A stretch of 64,000 bases of DNA. Origin: Manis javanica (Eukaryota; Chordata; Mammalia; Pholidota; Manidae). Both the position numbers and the translations under genes were made by a program. The DNA lies in contig NC_133156.1 of NCBI RefSeq assembly GCF_040802235.1, positions 114,296,173 through 114,360,172 on the forward strand, written 5' to 3'. A model generated the notes under the pieces. It made no database searches and was not told the DNA's origin. It saw nothing but the letters and a program-made list of their open reading frames with translations. Shown piece by piece: positions 35,345 to 48,600 of the stretch (position 1 is its first letter; every line of letters starts with the position of its first letter).

Positions 35345-38285
35345 TTGCAGACAAACAACTGTTGATGAACATAGTTGTTTTCCATAAGTATTTGTTGGAT
35401 AGATAAGATAGATGGGCTGATGAGAGATCAATAGGTAGATAGAGAAGTATCTCTCAAGGATCACACTGTGTATGGATTTCTTCTATATTGTGTCATCACA
35501 GTCTTTGCCTATTTTTCCTCTGGCATGATTGTGTTTGAATGTATTTCCATTCAAAGCTCAGATTTCCCACAAATCTTTCAACACATAAATGATCATTTCT
35601 TTACTTTGCATTCTCTTGGAGTTTATTTATAATTCATATTCCATTATCTTGAGACTACATTCACTTTCTGGTTATTTTAGCCATTCTATTCTTTCCTCTA
35701 TTTCTTTCCAGAGCTTTTATGTCTTCTACCTCCTTTTGCTTTTGTTCTCTCCCTTACCATTATCTAAATGGCATGAATGTCTTGTTCCAAGACATGCTCC
35801 AAACATGTCTTACTGAAAACATAGTAACTTTTTCCTTTGACTTCCATGTAGAGAAATAAAAAAAAAATTAATAGTACAATTATGGTTTTACTTTATTTTA
35901 TGTAATATGACTTTTGATATAACATTGATAAATAAAACTATATAGGTATATATAGATTTGATTGTGTATGTGTATACTTTTTCTAGAGTAAGTTAAAGCT
36001 GTACTACTCTTTATGTAATGGCAAGGTGTATTTTAAAAATCTGGTTGTTTTTCTGAAGATTTCATAGACAATCTGACTAATTCTCATGATGACAAAGCAG
36101 ATCATACTGGAAAAGCTAAGTGGTAAAGTTCATATGGACATTTGAAATAAAGTGATACATCAAGAAATGTATCTTCTGGGAATAAATCTTATATGGTACA
36201 GTCCAGCCATGTTGAAATACTCATACATACACATACACATATTGTCTAAATCATATGGAGCATGGAAGTACACACCCAACTACAGTGGAGAGCTCCCTAT
36301 GTGTTTTGATCCAATTAATCTATGGTCTGCTTACCAGCCTTTTCCTACAGCGTTTTCCTTTTTCACTAATGTAGCCTCTTCCCTATTAAAAGAGAAAATA
36401 TCTAACATCAACCATTATTAATGGTATTTAGACTTAAGTATATGCACACAGAGGTTACTTTATTTTTATACTTATGTTTGTTTATATCTAGTAGTAGAAA
36501 AGAAGTTATTCACAATGGAAAACAGTGAGTACATTACTTAATGCTGGTGGGTGATATACAGAGATGACCTTAAATTATATTAGGCTTACTTGGCTCTTCC
36601 TTAAGGTCAAGCTGACTTAATACTTTGGGATGATCTAGGGAAAGGTCAAAAGATACTGTAAAGTATAACAAATGGAGCTGAAGTTGAAGAACATAAATTT
36701 GTGGTGCCACCCTGGTGTGGATGTGTGACTTTTCTCTAAGGTTTAGGTATCTCTGGGAATACAGAGAGAATTCAGATTATGGCCTAGATCCACATTTAGG
36801 TCTGGCCAGTGTATGTGTTTGAATGAAGGATCACTAGTGACTCACTGGCCTAGAAAATGAGAACTGTAGGTGATCCACTATGACATCTAGTATGGTTGGG
36901 AAAGAAACAGCCAAAAAAGGTTTGAGTGAATGTATTATAGACATAATGTGACTCGTGAGAGAGAGGGATTTGGCTGGCATAAGAGATCTTAAGAAACAAA
37001 AGTTGATTTCATGCCACATCTGAATCAAGAGCAAAGCTGGTGTCAGACATGATTTTGAAGGGGCTTTGCAAATTATCTCCAAGTGTGTAGCAGTCTGTCT
37101 CTCCCAAAGTAGATCTTGTAAAATTCAGAGTAGTTGTGAGAGTACTAGTTACAGAAAGGTTATCAAATCATATTCTCCAAGAAATCATATTGTTACTTAT
37201 TTATATTTTCCTCACCGCAATAATTATTTGGGAATTCTGAAGTTATATGCCACATACATACAACATATGTTAAATGCTTTTATGTCCACAATCTCTTACT
37301 GAAGATGTATTCGTTGTGGACTTTCTTACTTTAATTCCCACAGACATTTTTAATGTACTCTAAAATGTATTAGCAAAACATTCAGTTTTCAGGATACTGG
37401 GGAATCTTTTCAATTTGTAACATTATTTCCTGATTTATATGTAATGATTAAAAATACACTTAAAATTGTGTTAAATTAATTCTGAGAGATGGAAGAGGAC
37501 ACAAAAATTAAGTCTTATCTAATAAAAATGCATTACTATGAGTCCTAGTATAAATCACAAAATAAATATTCTGTTTCATCCTTCCAAACTCTTAGTTTAT
37601 AATGTAAGCATAACATAATATTATGAACAAACATGCAAATTATGTAGATAGAAGATATTCAATGGAGAAATATTCTTTGTAGAATAGAAAATGTCCCTCT
37701 TCCCATTTTTTTTTGTTAGCAGTTTTAATAATTGGTGGCACTTAAAAAATATAGACCTCTAAGTTCTCCTCATAAAACAGTTTTAAATGATTTAATTCTA
37801 ACTGGAGATATTTGAAACTTTTTGAGTATTAATCCCAAAGAGATTTACATAATTCATAATAAGCATCTTAGTTGGGCAAATTTGTGTAGATGTGTAGACT
37901 AGAAGTCAATCCAAATTAGCATTTTAATATTAAAATTTAAAGCATAACTGTCTCATGGAAAGCTTAGTACAATGCCTGAAAGGTCTTCATTTATTATTTA
38001 AATGTCTTAGGTTGTTGTTTCATCAAGGAGGGAAACATTATTTTGCCTTAAACATTAAAAGAAAAATTACTTAAAATGTGAAAATAAATAAATGTGTAAT
38101 AAATAATTTGGAGGAATCAATATATTCATACTTAAAATTGTATGCACTGAGAGAAAAGTAATACAATGATTCTGCTGTGCCTTTCTTGTTGTAGAGAGCA
38201 CAAGGTGGTGACAGTTGCTTAGGGGTCTATTTTAGAATGTCTTATCAGTTGATTGTAGCTATAGAAAACTGTATTTGAAGACAAA
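35345..38285. other. Intron 1 segment, no exon seen
   Basis: AT-rich DNA without an assignable repeat or exon. A CT-rich patch at 35640-35770 may be more degraded L2. Confidence 0.4.
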
Positions 38286-38289
38286 CACA

Positions 38290-39175
38290 TTTCTCTGTCA
38301 CCTCTAACCCTCCATTTGTGATGCTGATACAAGCAAAGAATTGTGCTACTTGAAAAAGCCACTAATGACTAGGGATGCTGGGGTGGAATTTGAAAAGATA
38401 ACCTAAAGAGCCCCCAATGACCAAATATGGAACAAACCAAGCAGCTGAATACAGAAGAATATTGAATTATAACCCGAAGTAAAAATAAGTATCCATGAGT
38501 CCATATTGATGTAAATAAGTAACTAAATCAATATATAGAGGAGAAGAGACAAATCTGTGGGTCAAAGAATTCCAGTTAATTTATGTAAATACTCAGCCCT
38601 CAAGGATATGTACTGTAACTCCCCATCCCTTAGTTGTGAGCTGTGAGTAGTGACTTCTTTCAAATCAAGGGTGAAGTGGGAGGAACTTCACAGTGGAGAA
38701 ACCTGACCAGCACTACTGCCCAGCTAAGTGATCAAGATTAACCATTGCTCACCCATGTTGCTAATTACAGACTTGTGACATGATGTGGGCTCTATCTGTG
38801 GCCTTGCTCTTTAAAACCCATAACCCCAGTCTAGTCATGAGAAAAACATCAGAAAAATCCCCACTTTGAGGGTACTTTATAAAATACCTGACCCAGTTTG
38901 CAAAACTGTCAGAAGCAGGAGTCACTGAGCCATGACAGCTAAATTGTACGATGGTATTCTGGATAGAATCCTCGACCTGAAAATGGACAAGAGGTAAAGA
39001 ATACAGACATCCGAATGAAGTATCGACTTCAGTTAATAATAATGTACCAATACTGGTTCATTACTAATGACTAATCTAAGATACAAAAATAGGGGAAGCT
39101 GGCTATGGGGTATATGTAAGTTTCCGTAAATTTGAAGTTCTCCTAAAACGAAGTTTATTTTAAAGAAAAAAGACA
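38290..39175 (+). mobile_element. L1 (old, L1M-type) 3'UTR, sense
   Basis: Blocks characteristic of old mammalian L1M-type 3'UTRs appear in order: 'GTGGGAGGAACTTCACAGTGG', 'AAACCCATAACCCCAGTCTAG', 'GAGAAAAACATCAGAAAAATCC', 'AAAATACCTGACCCAGTTTG', 'AATAATGTACCAATACTGGTTC' and 'TCTCCTAAAACGAAGTTTATTTTAAAG' at the 3' end. No ORF2 is attached, so this is a 5'-truncated insertion. Target-site duplications are not clear. Confidence 0.85.
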
Positions 39176-40159
39176 ATAGAAACAATCTTTAACATAGCAT
39201 ATTTTTATGACACTGTTTGTATTTCTATGGCAACTTTCTGTTCCAAACACTTAGACCAAAAGCTGTTAGGGCAAAATACACCTACTTACTCATCAGTTAT
39301 TTTGCCTTAAGGGCCTAACCAGTTTTAATCCCTTAATAAATTCAGTTATTTTGTTCCAAACTGAATCAATAACATATTTACTTACAGCCTGTGAATGCAT
39401 TCTAGAAATACACTTAATGTTGAGGAAGTGTCCTCTGAGAACACTCTATGACTAGTCAGGCCCACTGAAACCTAAGGAGATTTTGCTGTCTAGTTTTTGG
39501 AGTCCATTATCATGATGCTAATAATATTATTTAAGAAACCCAAAACGTGTAAATGAGTACAATAAAATAACTTATAGAACTTTCAGCGCAAATACCCTAA
39601 TAAGGAAACCTTCTTATGTACAGTAGATATATGTCTTGGTAGGATGATCACATTTAATTTGAAGTACAAGCCTAGCAATCCACTCCACAGTTCCGTGGTG
39701 TTTTATGATTGGTCAGATGCATTCCCATAGTCAAACTAATTTATACACATAGATGAAGCATTGGATAATTTATATTTTACAACATTCTTTCTTTCTTCTT
39801 CCCATTTTCTCATCACATTTTTGAAATTCAGGAGAAAAATCATTTTAAAATTTAGATTTTAATTAAAAAATTTTAACACTTGGTGCACACATATTTTTTA
39901 ATGGATTATAAATTTCAAACTAGCTAAAAAAATGTATTATCTTCTAAGTTAGATTTAGTGACTTTGCAAAAGGTAAATCCTTGAATGTAACAATAGCAGT
40001 TTCTCTGCCACCTCTGACTCATTTGTAATAGTGGTAACTTAGAATAGAAACCATATCCCTTCCATAAGGAAAGTCTTACTATTCTTTATAGTGGAACATT
40101 TAATTCAAAGCTTTTCTTTTGAAAGTGGATATGTTGAATAACTACATTCAATATAATGA

Positions 40160-40341
40160 ATTGATTCCACATTTCTGATGTGGTTATCATCAAAAAATGT
40201 TACACTTATCAAAGCTTACTTAACTTATAAGTATTGAGTTATTAATTGGAATTGATTTCACCTTTTCTATGTGGTAGTCATCAAAGAATATTACACTTGT
40301 CAAAAGCTTTTCAACATAGAAATATTGAGTTATTACTACAT
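40160..40341 (+). repeat. Diverged 91-bp tandem duplication
   Basis: Two adjacent copies, about 40160-40250 and 40251-40341. Shared words in order are ATTGATT(C/T)CAC, TTTCT(G)ATGTGGT, TCATCAAA, TTACACTT(A/G)TCAAA, AGCTT and ATTGAGTTATTA. The copies differ by many substitutions, so the duplication is old. It does not look like a known satellite. Confidence 0.85.
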
Positions 40342-40344
40342 ATA

Positions 40345-40690
40345 ACTAGGTGCCATAATAGATTCAAAGAAAAATTAGACATGAGTCTCATTCTCAAGGG
40401 CCTTACAGTCTACCGGGGGTGGAAGGGTTGAGGGATGAAGCATTTATATAAGGTACTTTAATAATACATAATGTCAGATTACCTAATGCATAATGAAAAT
40501 AACTTCCTGTTAATGAACATTAGGGTTAATGGAATAAAGTGAATACTTGAAACTGCAAAGTTCCAGAGAGTTAGTGGACGTTGGTGGCATTTGAGTTGAA
40601 CCGTGAGAAGAAGTGGGATTTGGGTGGTGGAGGTAAAGAGGAGAGAACAGACATTTCAAGCACATGGTTACAACACTGGTGATAACAGAA
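40345..40690 (-). mobile_element. L2 LINE fragment, antisense
   Basis: 'TCATTCTCAAGGGCCTTACAGTCTA' and 'GAGAACAGACATTTCAAGCACATGG' are reversed L2 modules, following directly on the tandem duplication. Confidence 0.65.
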
Positions 40691-41999
40691 CTGTTAGTGG
40701 GCGATATTAAGGAAGGTGTTTGTTTCTCAAAAATGACTTGACAGTGGGCTTGGGTTTTCTGATTGAGAATGCATTTAATTGATGTTTAAGTACAGGTATT
40801 GGCACTTTCCCAGGAATTAAAACATTTGGTATTATATTGAAAACAATTTGATCATGTGACTTAAAGTGTAACATAGAGGCATCAAGTTCCTTGTGTCATC
40901 CATATGTGTCAGTTACTATTGTAAAGTGAGATTTAGGAATATGTGTTTGAATCCTTTTTGTTAGGTGCTGTTTACTTAGAATTTTTTAAAATGAAACTAA
41001 TTTTTTGAGGAAATCTTATTGTGAGTAAATACATTGTAACTAACTTTATTGTAGAATTATGTGAGTATATGTGTTACTAATATCCTCTGGAAAAATATGC
41101 ATTAAAAGCAGGATTTAGTCATTTTTTAAAAAAAAGAGATCTTTTCCCAGTAGATAAATCCTGAGGTAATAGAGCTTATGTTTGATGCAGCTCAAACATT
41201 AAAGAAATTTATGTTTGCAAGTTATAGCATAATAAATGGAGGCTTTCTTGGATTGCAGTAGTGTAGGGTCCAACAGTTTAACAAATTTATTCTATTAAAT
41301 ATATGTTCCAGAATTATATAATATTCTAATGGAAAATGATTTCTTATTAGGAGCGTCCATCTTGAGGACTAATGCTTACATCCTTTCAGGAAAATGCACT
41401 GCTGTGTGTAAAAGCTCCTTTGGGAGTAATATTTTAAAGAGGCCGAGGGCTTGAAGTAGGCATTAAAATTCTCTCTGAGTTTCCATGGTTTAACTAAAAA
41501 ATATATGGAATGTGTTGGATTTAGGATATGGCAATTACGTTTTTTTTTCAGGAAAAAAACAAGCCCCACTAAAGCATAATTTGAACTGGTTTTTCACCCT
41601 ATGTTCCTAAATTTACTTTTCCTCCTTTTTCTTCAGTCTGTGTGGACTGAATATATCACATCTATGATTCAAAGCAAATTTCTCCACTTTGGTTTATGTC
41701 CCATTATTTCCCCTCATCTGTATTTCTCATATTTTTACTATTCATAATAATTTTTTAATAGTTTTCATACTGTCAGCTTTCAAATATGATCAGATGTCTC
41801 TTAGTCCTGGAAAGTAGAAAACAAGTATATGTACATCCCCCTCTTCCAGTCACAGAGGGGGATAGGGAACACTGCAAGTTACCTAAATAAGGGAATAAAA
41901 ATTTGATTTGTTCTTCATACTGTCCCACTACCATTGCTTTTGTATTGGTAACCCATCTTTGCATGATCAAACCAGAAATTTATGCTCCACTTTCATATT

Positions 42000-42870
42000 T
42001 CTCAAATGTTGAACATTATTTCTTATACCCATTTCCTAGTTTTACCTGTGCTTCTCTAACCTTGAACTTTCTGTTATCATTAGCCTCTATTCCTTTATTT
42101 CTTCTGTACTCATCATTCACTGCCTCTACTCACATGATTTTTAAACCAACACCTCCACTTCTGATCCCTAGTCTTCCTACTCTTTAGACTCATTTGTTTT
42201 CAACTGAAACAGAACATTTTCACATGGGTGTTCTTTCAGCCTCCTCAAAATGAATATGCCACAGAGCCAGATCCTCCCAATCACAAATTTCTGTACGTGG
42301 CATCATCTTTACTCCTTTATGCTAGATTCTCAGGCTGGGAATCTTAGAATTCACTTTCCCTTGCCACCCTTCCATTTCCGCACTAGGTATTCTCACAAAG
42401 GAAAACCTATTTCCTCTTTGTCCTTTATTTCCACTGTGTCTAACCTAGTCAGACCTTCATCATCCTCATCATCTCATACTACCAAAACCTCCTTCTAACC
42501 GAATTCACTTTCCATCCCAATTCATCATTTACATTGCTTTCACAGCAAATTTCAAAGAAAAAAGAGTCATATTTCATTATGGTGCTCAGTTATTCAAGAA
42601 CTTCCAGGCATTCTTACTGTATTCCATAGTGACTCCAAATTCTTTAGGCTATTTTAAAATTCCTTTTAATGGAAACCATTGTATCTATTGCTCTCTATTT
42701 CCAACTTTTCTCCAGAATTCGCTCTTCTTCTCTGCAAGGGTTGATTTCTGCCCAGTCTCTCAAATACTTTCACACTTCTTTACATATTGGCATATTTTAT
42801 TCCTCTTGACCCTTTCATTTTGCCTTTTCAAATCCTGCCTGTCATATCTAGCTATTCCAACCCCTTCTCT
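42000..42870 (+). mobile_element. L2 LINE fragment, sense
   Basis: A long CT-rich stretch with 'GTGCTCAGTTATTCAAGAAC', 'GTGACTCCAAATTCTTTAGGC' and 'CTTCTCTGCAAGGGTTGATTTC', consistent with the L2 3' half in sense orientation but strongly diverged. Several open frames here reflect low stop density in pyrimidine-rich DNA and are not genes. Confidence 0.55.
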
Positions 42871-43559
42871 CTCCCTTCCACATATGTTGCATTTTTTGCC
42901 TTGAGCTGCATTTTCATGAATTTATTGCAGTTAGGTAGTTAGTCATTGGCTGGGTCTGGGAAAATTAACCAGCTGTTAAGATTGGTTATACAGTCATTCA
43001 CACTGATTTCATCATCATTCATTTTACTTTTATGCATATGATTCTTAAATGTGCATCACTGCTCTTTGTCCTCTTGTTGGGTGAAGAGCAAAGCCATACT
43101 TATAAGATGAATGTAGTTTTTATACATATTTTATGTGAAAATGAAACTAAAGTTTTAGGGAATTTTAGATAAACAGTATGCATATTTTCAAGATTTGGAT
43201 GATACAATACCTATTGAAGTGTCTGTATTATTACAGGTGAGAAATAATTCTATTTCCAGGCCAAATATTCTCAACCAAATTTTAAACATTCAATTAATTT
43301 TTTAAAGTTAGGCTTTCTCAGTTTGAGCTTACATTTTCAGTGAAGACAGTGATTCTCAATAACTCTTGGAGGTGGGCAGAGAACAGTAGCATCATCAATA
43401 ACCAAAACTACCTCTATTCACTTGTTGCAATCTACATTCTAATTCAATCATGTGACTTTCCAAGGTTTGAATGCTCATTCATTCAATTAATCATTCCTCA
43501 ATACAACAATATATTTGGAACATCTACTTTCTGCCAGTATTAAGTCATATGCTGAAGCT

Positions 43560-43870
43560 GCTCCCTTTAGGCCTTTCCGAATCCATTTTTTTTCCATCTG
43601 AAATGATCTCTAGCCCCAACATCATCTTCAGGTATTAAAATCCGTAGATCAGCTAAATGTCACTTCCTGGCAGTTTCCCCCAACCCCTGAACTAACTAGT
43701 TTTCCTCTCTTCTGAATATCTAAAGTGCTTTGTTTATGTTCTATTAATTGTCATCCAAATTATTGTACCTTGTATTTTAGTCATTTTCATACATCTTACT
43801 TATCATAATGTCTTATAAAGTATAAAAGATAAAAACTTCTGTTGAACTGAAATAAAATTTTGTGGCAGTG
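43560..43870 (+). mobile_element. L2 LINE 3' fragment, sense (degraded)
   Basis: 'TTAGGCCTTTCCGAATCC', 'TCTAAAGTGCTTTGTTTATG' and 'TCATTTTCATACATCTTACTTA' fit the L2 3' end order. Confidence 0.5.
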
Positions 43871-44159
43871 AAAAACATGCCACTACCAGTACTATGTTTA
43901 GGTGAATTATCAAACATAGCATTTCACACTGATCAATATAATTACATGATGACTTGTCCTGTCTTGGCTTGGGTTATTAAAATCTAGCTAATAACAGACT
44001 TAGGAAAATATGTATTTATTCCTAAAAGTGAGTCTTGTGAAGCATTCAATTTTCATTTTAGAAAATCTTCACTATCACGTTAGTACAAATAAATACAAAG
44101 ACATATTAATTATTATGGTATAAGAACCTAACTTATATAACTATCTTGGATTAGTTACT

Positions 44160-44760
44160 CTGTCATCCTTGGAAAGACACATCTCTCTGAGCTCTTCATG
44201 CCAAGCCACTGCCTTCTTCTCACAGAGATCTCCATCTCAGCCTCATTTCCTGGTTTGCATTCTTGTTACCCAAGAATGGATATGGCTTTTGACCATCACT
44301 TTGGTTCTTTCTCCCATTTTGTCTATAATTTCTCCCTTGGAGGACTCATGGTCTCCCAGGATGTCAGTCTTTAAATCTATACAAAGACTCTTAAAGTTGT
44401 TTCTTCAGTCCTGACATCCTAAGTTCTAGAATATTACAGTTCCAACTCTTCTGGAATGTGAATATGAAACATTAAACTCATTATTTCCAAAATTGATCTT
44501 AAATTTTCCCCACATCTACTCATAAAACTTTCAAGTGATGATTTTCTAGTTTTTCTGGTGTAAGAGAGAGACGTTTTATTTGACTCCTTTAATTCCCTCT
44601 CAAGACCAGACAATCCTACATCTTATTTTTTTCTCACAAGGATTCTTCGCTATCTTTTCTTCTCTGCCTTCCCCAAGTTAGCTTTCATATTAAATCTCTC
44701 AGTTTTTTGCTTTTACACACAAATAACTCCTACAAAATAAAACTCTCAGATTTGAGAAGA
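44160..44760 (+). mobile_element. L2 LINE fragment, sense (degraded)
   Basis: A pyrimidine-rich stretch with 'GAAACATTAAACTCATTATTTCC', 'AAATTGATCTTAAATTTTCCCC' and 'CTCATAAAACTTTCAAG' type modules resembling the L2 internal region. Low identity, moderate confidence. Confidence 0.45.
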
Positions 44761-45387
44761 TTGCTTGAACCTGTCTCCATCACTTTATATAAAGAAAAAG
44801 GGGATTTTCTCAAGATTGTAAGGTTTTGATAATACTAAATATCAGAAGTTTCTGCTATGTTATACTGTTTATACTTAAGTATTTTTTCTAGCATCAATAA
44901 TTTTTTTGGCTAATAATAAGCATAAATATGACTGACAAGATAATAGCAGATGACTATTTTGCCTTAGACACATAACTGTTATTTTACTATAAAATTATTT
45001 TAAAGAAAGGGCTATTAAATTGGAAAATATTTAAGCAAAAAGCACCAACATTATGCTTATTAAATAAGACTCCTGTGACCAAGTAGAGTGCTTGCCTGTC
45101 TGTAAATATCCATGAAGGTTGGAATTTAATAAGTGGATATCACCTAAGTCCAAATTATGGATCTGTAATTTTAGATGCATTTTTGTTAGTACCTATTTGG
45201 AGGGAGGCAGAGATAAATACACAGTTTTGTATTTCTGACTATTTTGATGATTAATACTTATTTTCAATTAAGTCACTCCTGTCTATATAAGGAAAATTGT
45301 GCTATGACTATGGCATAAACAATATTGTTTTTGTATGTAAAAATACAAATAAATAGAAATAAAAATAAATACAATGCATGATACCGT

Positions 45388-45600
45388 ATTGGAAAGAAGC
45401 CTGGGTTATTTACCAGAAACCCTGGCTTCAAGCCTCAGATGCCACTACTGGCACACTGATCTTGGCTAAGTTACATACCATTTTGTTTCAGATTTCCCAT
45501 CAGTAAACATAAAACTAATAAAACATTTTTATATGTCTCACAGAACTGTTGAGTAAATACAATAAAAATGATTAGTGTGAACATATTTTATGAATACTCA
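45388..45600 (+). mobile_element. MIR SINE
   Basis: 'GAAACCCTGGCTTCAAGCCTC', 'GATGCCACTACTGGCACACTG', 'CTTGGCTAAGTTACATACCA' and 'CTCACAGAACTGTTGAGTAAA' are successive MIR modules in sense orientation. Confidence 0.8.
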
Positions 45601-48600
45601 CTTGTTTTATAGCAATTGGAATATAGCTGTTGTCTAACAAACTCCTACAATGTCATTGTAGTTTGACAACCAAGTTGAAAGGTAGCAAACAGGGGTGTAA
45701 AGTTGAGTCACCTTACTAGTATTAGTTCCTAGATTTTCGTCAAGTGAAAATTCAGAGTATCCTAGAATGTTTGGGTTAATAATTTGCAGAACATTTCATA
45801 TTAATTATAGGTATAAATTTCTTTCAGTATATGTTTGATAATTTTATGTACTGTAAATTTATTAATGGCATCAGTGTCTGCTAGTATTTTTCCAGAGTCT
45901 ATACCATATGTTTGACACAGTGCTAGTACTTAAAATATCTCAACTCATTGTTATTTTTCTTGAAAGTTTTTGGAAAATCCAGTAATTTTCAATGTGAAGG
46001 GATTTGTCTTTCTAACATAATACCTCTATTTCTTTGGAAATCTGACATACAATTTTACTCAAAGTATAAGACAAGTGGGTATAAAACAAATAGTTTTCCC
46101 TTGGATGTTTGTTTTATAGCAAACAGTGTGAGAATAGTAGCTTCCACTCCCACCAGGTCTCAAGGCAGATTGTAGACCAAACAGTCCTTGAGCTCTGGTC
46201 TTAGGGTAAACCACTGGGTCACTTCAGGGGCCCATGATATTTGAAAAATAACCCTCTAAGCATTCTTAATGTACCTCTTTGCTGCTTGTTTCTTGAAAGC
46301 TGTTGGCATTTGTAAGACCAGCCAATATGCATTCTGTGGCTCCTTGTCCACTCTCTTATTATATCAGTTAAACTAAGTCCTTGTTTACTTGGAGGAATGT
46401 GTGAATTTGTTCATGTTTCTTCAAAGTTTTAATCTAGCCAAGTTTTATGAGTTCAGGCTCTTGAGTCTTTCCTCACAAGTTAAGCTTTCCATTTCTTTAA
46501 TCATCTTCACCCCACCTATTCTTTACTGGAAATCACCTAGCTTGTTCACATTTTCATGATACTAAGGTGCCCAAAACATAGTAAAACATTCAAGGGACAG
46601 ATACTTGTAAAACTGAAATTACAATACAGTGCCTTTATTTCTGAAAGCCCTGAGAATTCATGCATTCATTTATCCATAGAGAGTGTTCACTCTGGGATTT
46701 GAAGACGGTTTACTTAGTTGCAGGCACTGCATTAGTCAGTGTGGATATAATGGGAAGCAGAACAGATGTGTTCCCTGACCATGATACATCCACTGTATGT
46801 AGCTGCAGAAACAGACCTTAGAAAAATTGTCCACATACATATAAAAATACAAGGCATTTTCTGTGTGTAATGGAAAAGCCGAGATTATTGGAGACTGTAT
46901 GACTGGGTTTCTGGCCAGTTCTGGAGGTGATCTCTTCATTCCGTCTACAAATAATTCTCTAGGGCTTACCATGTGCATTGCCTTACTGTGGGCTTTCTGT
47001 AAATTCAGTAGAAGAATAAGACATAGGCATTGCTTTCCACAAAAATACCAAGAAATGGCTGTGAGAACTTATGCCCACCCAGATATTTTTTGCAATCTTG
47101 TATGAAGTGTGAATAAATATGTTTAGGATATGTTGCTATTTTTTACTGACCAGTGATTAAAACTAAGTAAAAACAGTGTGCTGGCTAAGGAAATAGTTCT
47201 ACTTCAAATCCTCATAAATCCTTTTCCCACATCACCAGTTTGCCACCTCCTAAGGCCCCCCAAAACTGTAATTTGGAGATGCCATTGCTGCTGGATTAGG
47301 CTCAATACATTCTAAGGTTCATGTGCCACACATGTTTAGAGGAAAAAGAGGAGTGACTGTGGCTTAGAGACCTGTGGATTGTACTGGAGAAATTGCTTGT
47401 CCACTTGTGGGTGGAGAAGGTAAAGAAGTGAAGGGGTGAAATGTAATTCCAAGCACTTCCAGGGGGAGCAATTGTACAGAAGAAATCAAGAAAAGAAGTG
47501 TGAAGGATTAAGTAATTAGATTATGCTGTCTAAAGCTCTGTGATCTGGTTGAGGATTAGTGAGAGAAAAGGTCAGAGAGATTGGGTAGGATGTGAATGAA
47601 GACATCTACATTGATTTTAAATTGCCAAAAGTTTTGGCATGATTTAATTCTCATTAACATTCTATAGGTTGATATTTCTTTTACACTTTTAGGTTAATAC
47701 ATAACACCATATGGGTTTTGAAATAATGACTTTTGAGTTACTAATCTCAAAAGTTAACCAAGTAATTTCAAGAATTGCTATTTTTGACACATACACAATC
47801 AGTTCTTAAGGCTTTACTTTTTTTCCTGTCAGTTATCTCTCTGGTACCAAGAAAAGTCTTAAGATTTTATTTCTTCACAAGTTTTCTGTTCTTGTTATTT
47901 GCTTTTTTAGCTGTGGAAGAAACTGAATGCACAACCTGTCACTTACCTGAAGGTGGAAGCCGTATCTTTAAAAAATGAACTGAAATGTACAAATCACGAA
48001 AACTCTTGCAGAATTTACAAAATTTATAATTAGTTGTAACATGTCCTGCAAGTCACCGTGCTACATAGAAAAGCACATGTAACTTCCACCTGTTAATGGG
48101 ATTCAGTTATTTTCAGAGCAACATCGTATTATGGATATATTCTCTGTTGAAGCAAAAAAAGGTTGAAAAATAAGTATTACTGAAGGAAGGGATGAAAGAA
48201 AAGAGGCCAAACTACTTTGAATTACAATTATGCAGAAATGTATATATATGAGTTCTTTGTGGGGACTGAAGTGAATTGGAGTGTGTATTCATTTAACTCG
48301 TGTGTAGGTGACTGAAAATTTCTTCTTGTACTGGCAGCTCTGCTTAAAATACATCCTAGTGTTTGTGTGAATTGCCCAGGCAATTAAAGAAACTTGGTCC
48401 TCAATTCTTAAATATTCCACAGCAAATGTTACTCTGCCCACACACCCTTGATACTTGTTACAGACCTGGGAACATATGCTCCTGGTAGAAGCATTTTCTT
48501 CCTTGATGCTTCACCCATTCTGTTATTCAGATAATATGCAGCTGCCAGTGGGTAAAATCTTTAATGTATTTTGAGTATGAAATAGCATCATCAAGTATTA

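Larger units (their letters stand above)
39180..41990. other. Intron 1 segment with 91-bp tandem duplication
   Basis: Apart from the duplication at 40160-40341 and an antisense L2 piece after 40345, this is AT-rich intron without recognisable exons. Confidence 0.5.

Noticed and set aside
41903..42904. Three + strand open frames of 82-94 codons in a row
   Set aside because: They lie in pyrimidine-rich L2-derived sequence and have no family resemblance or consistent frame.
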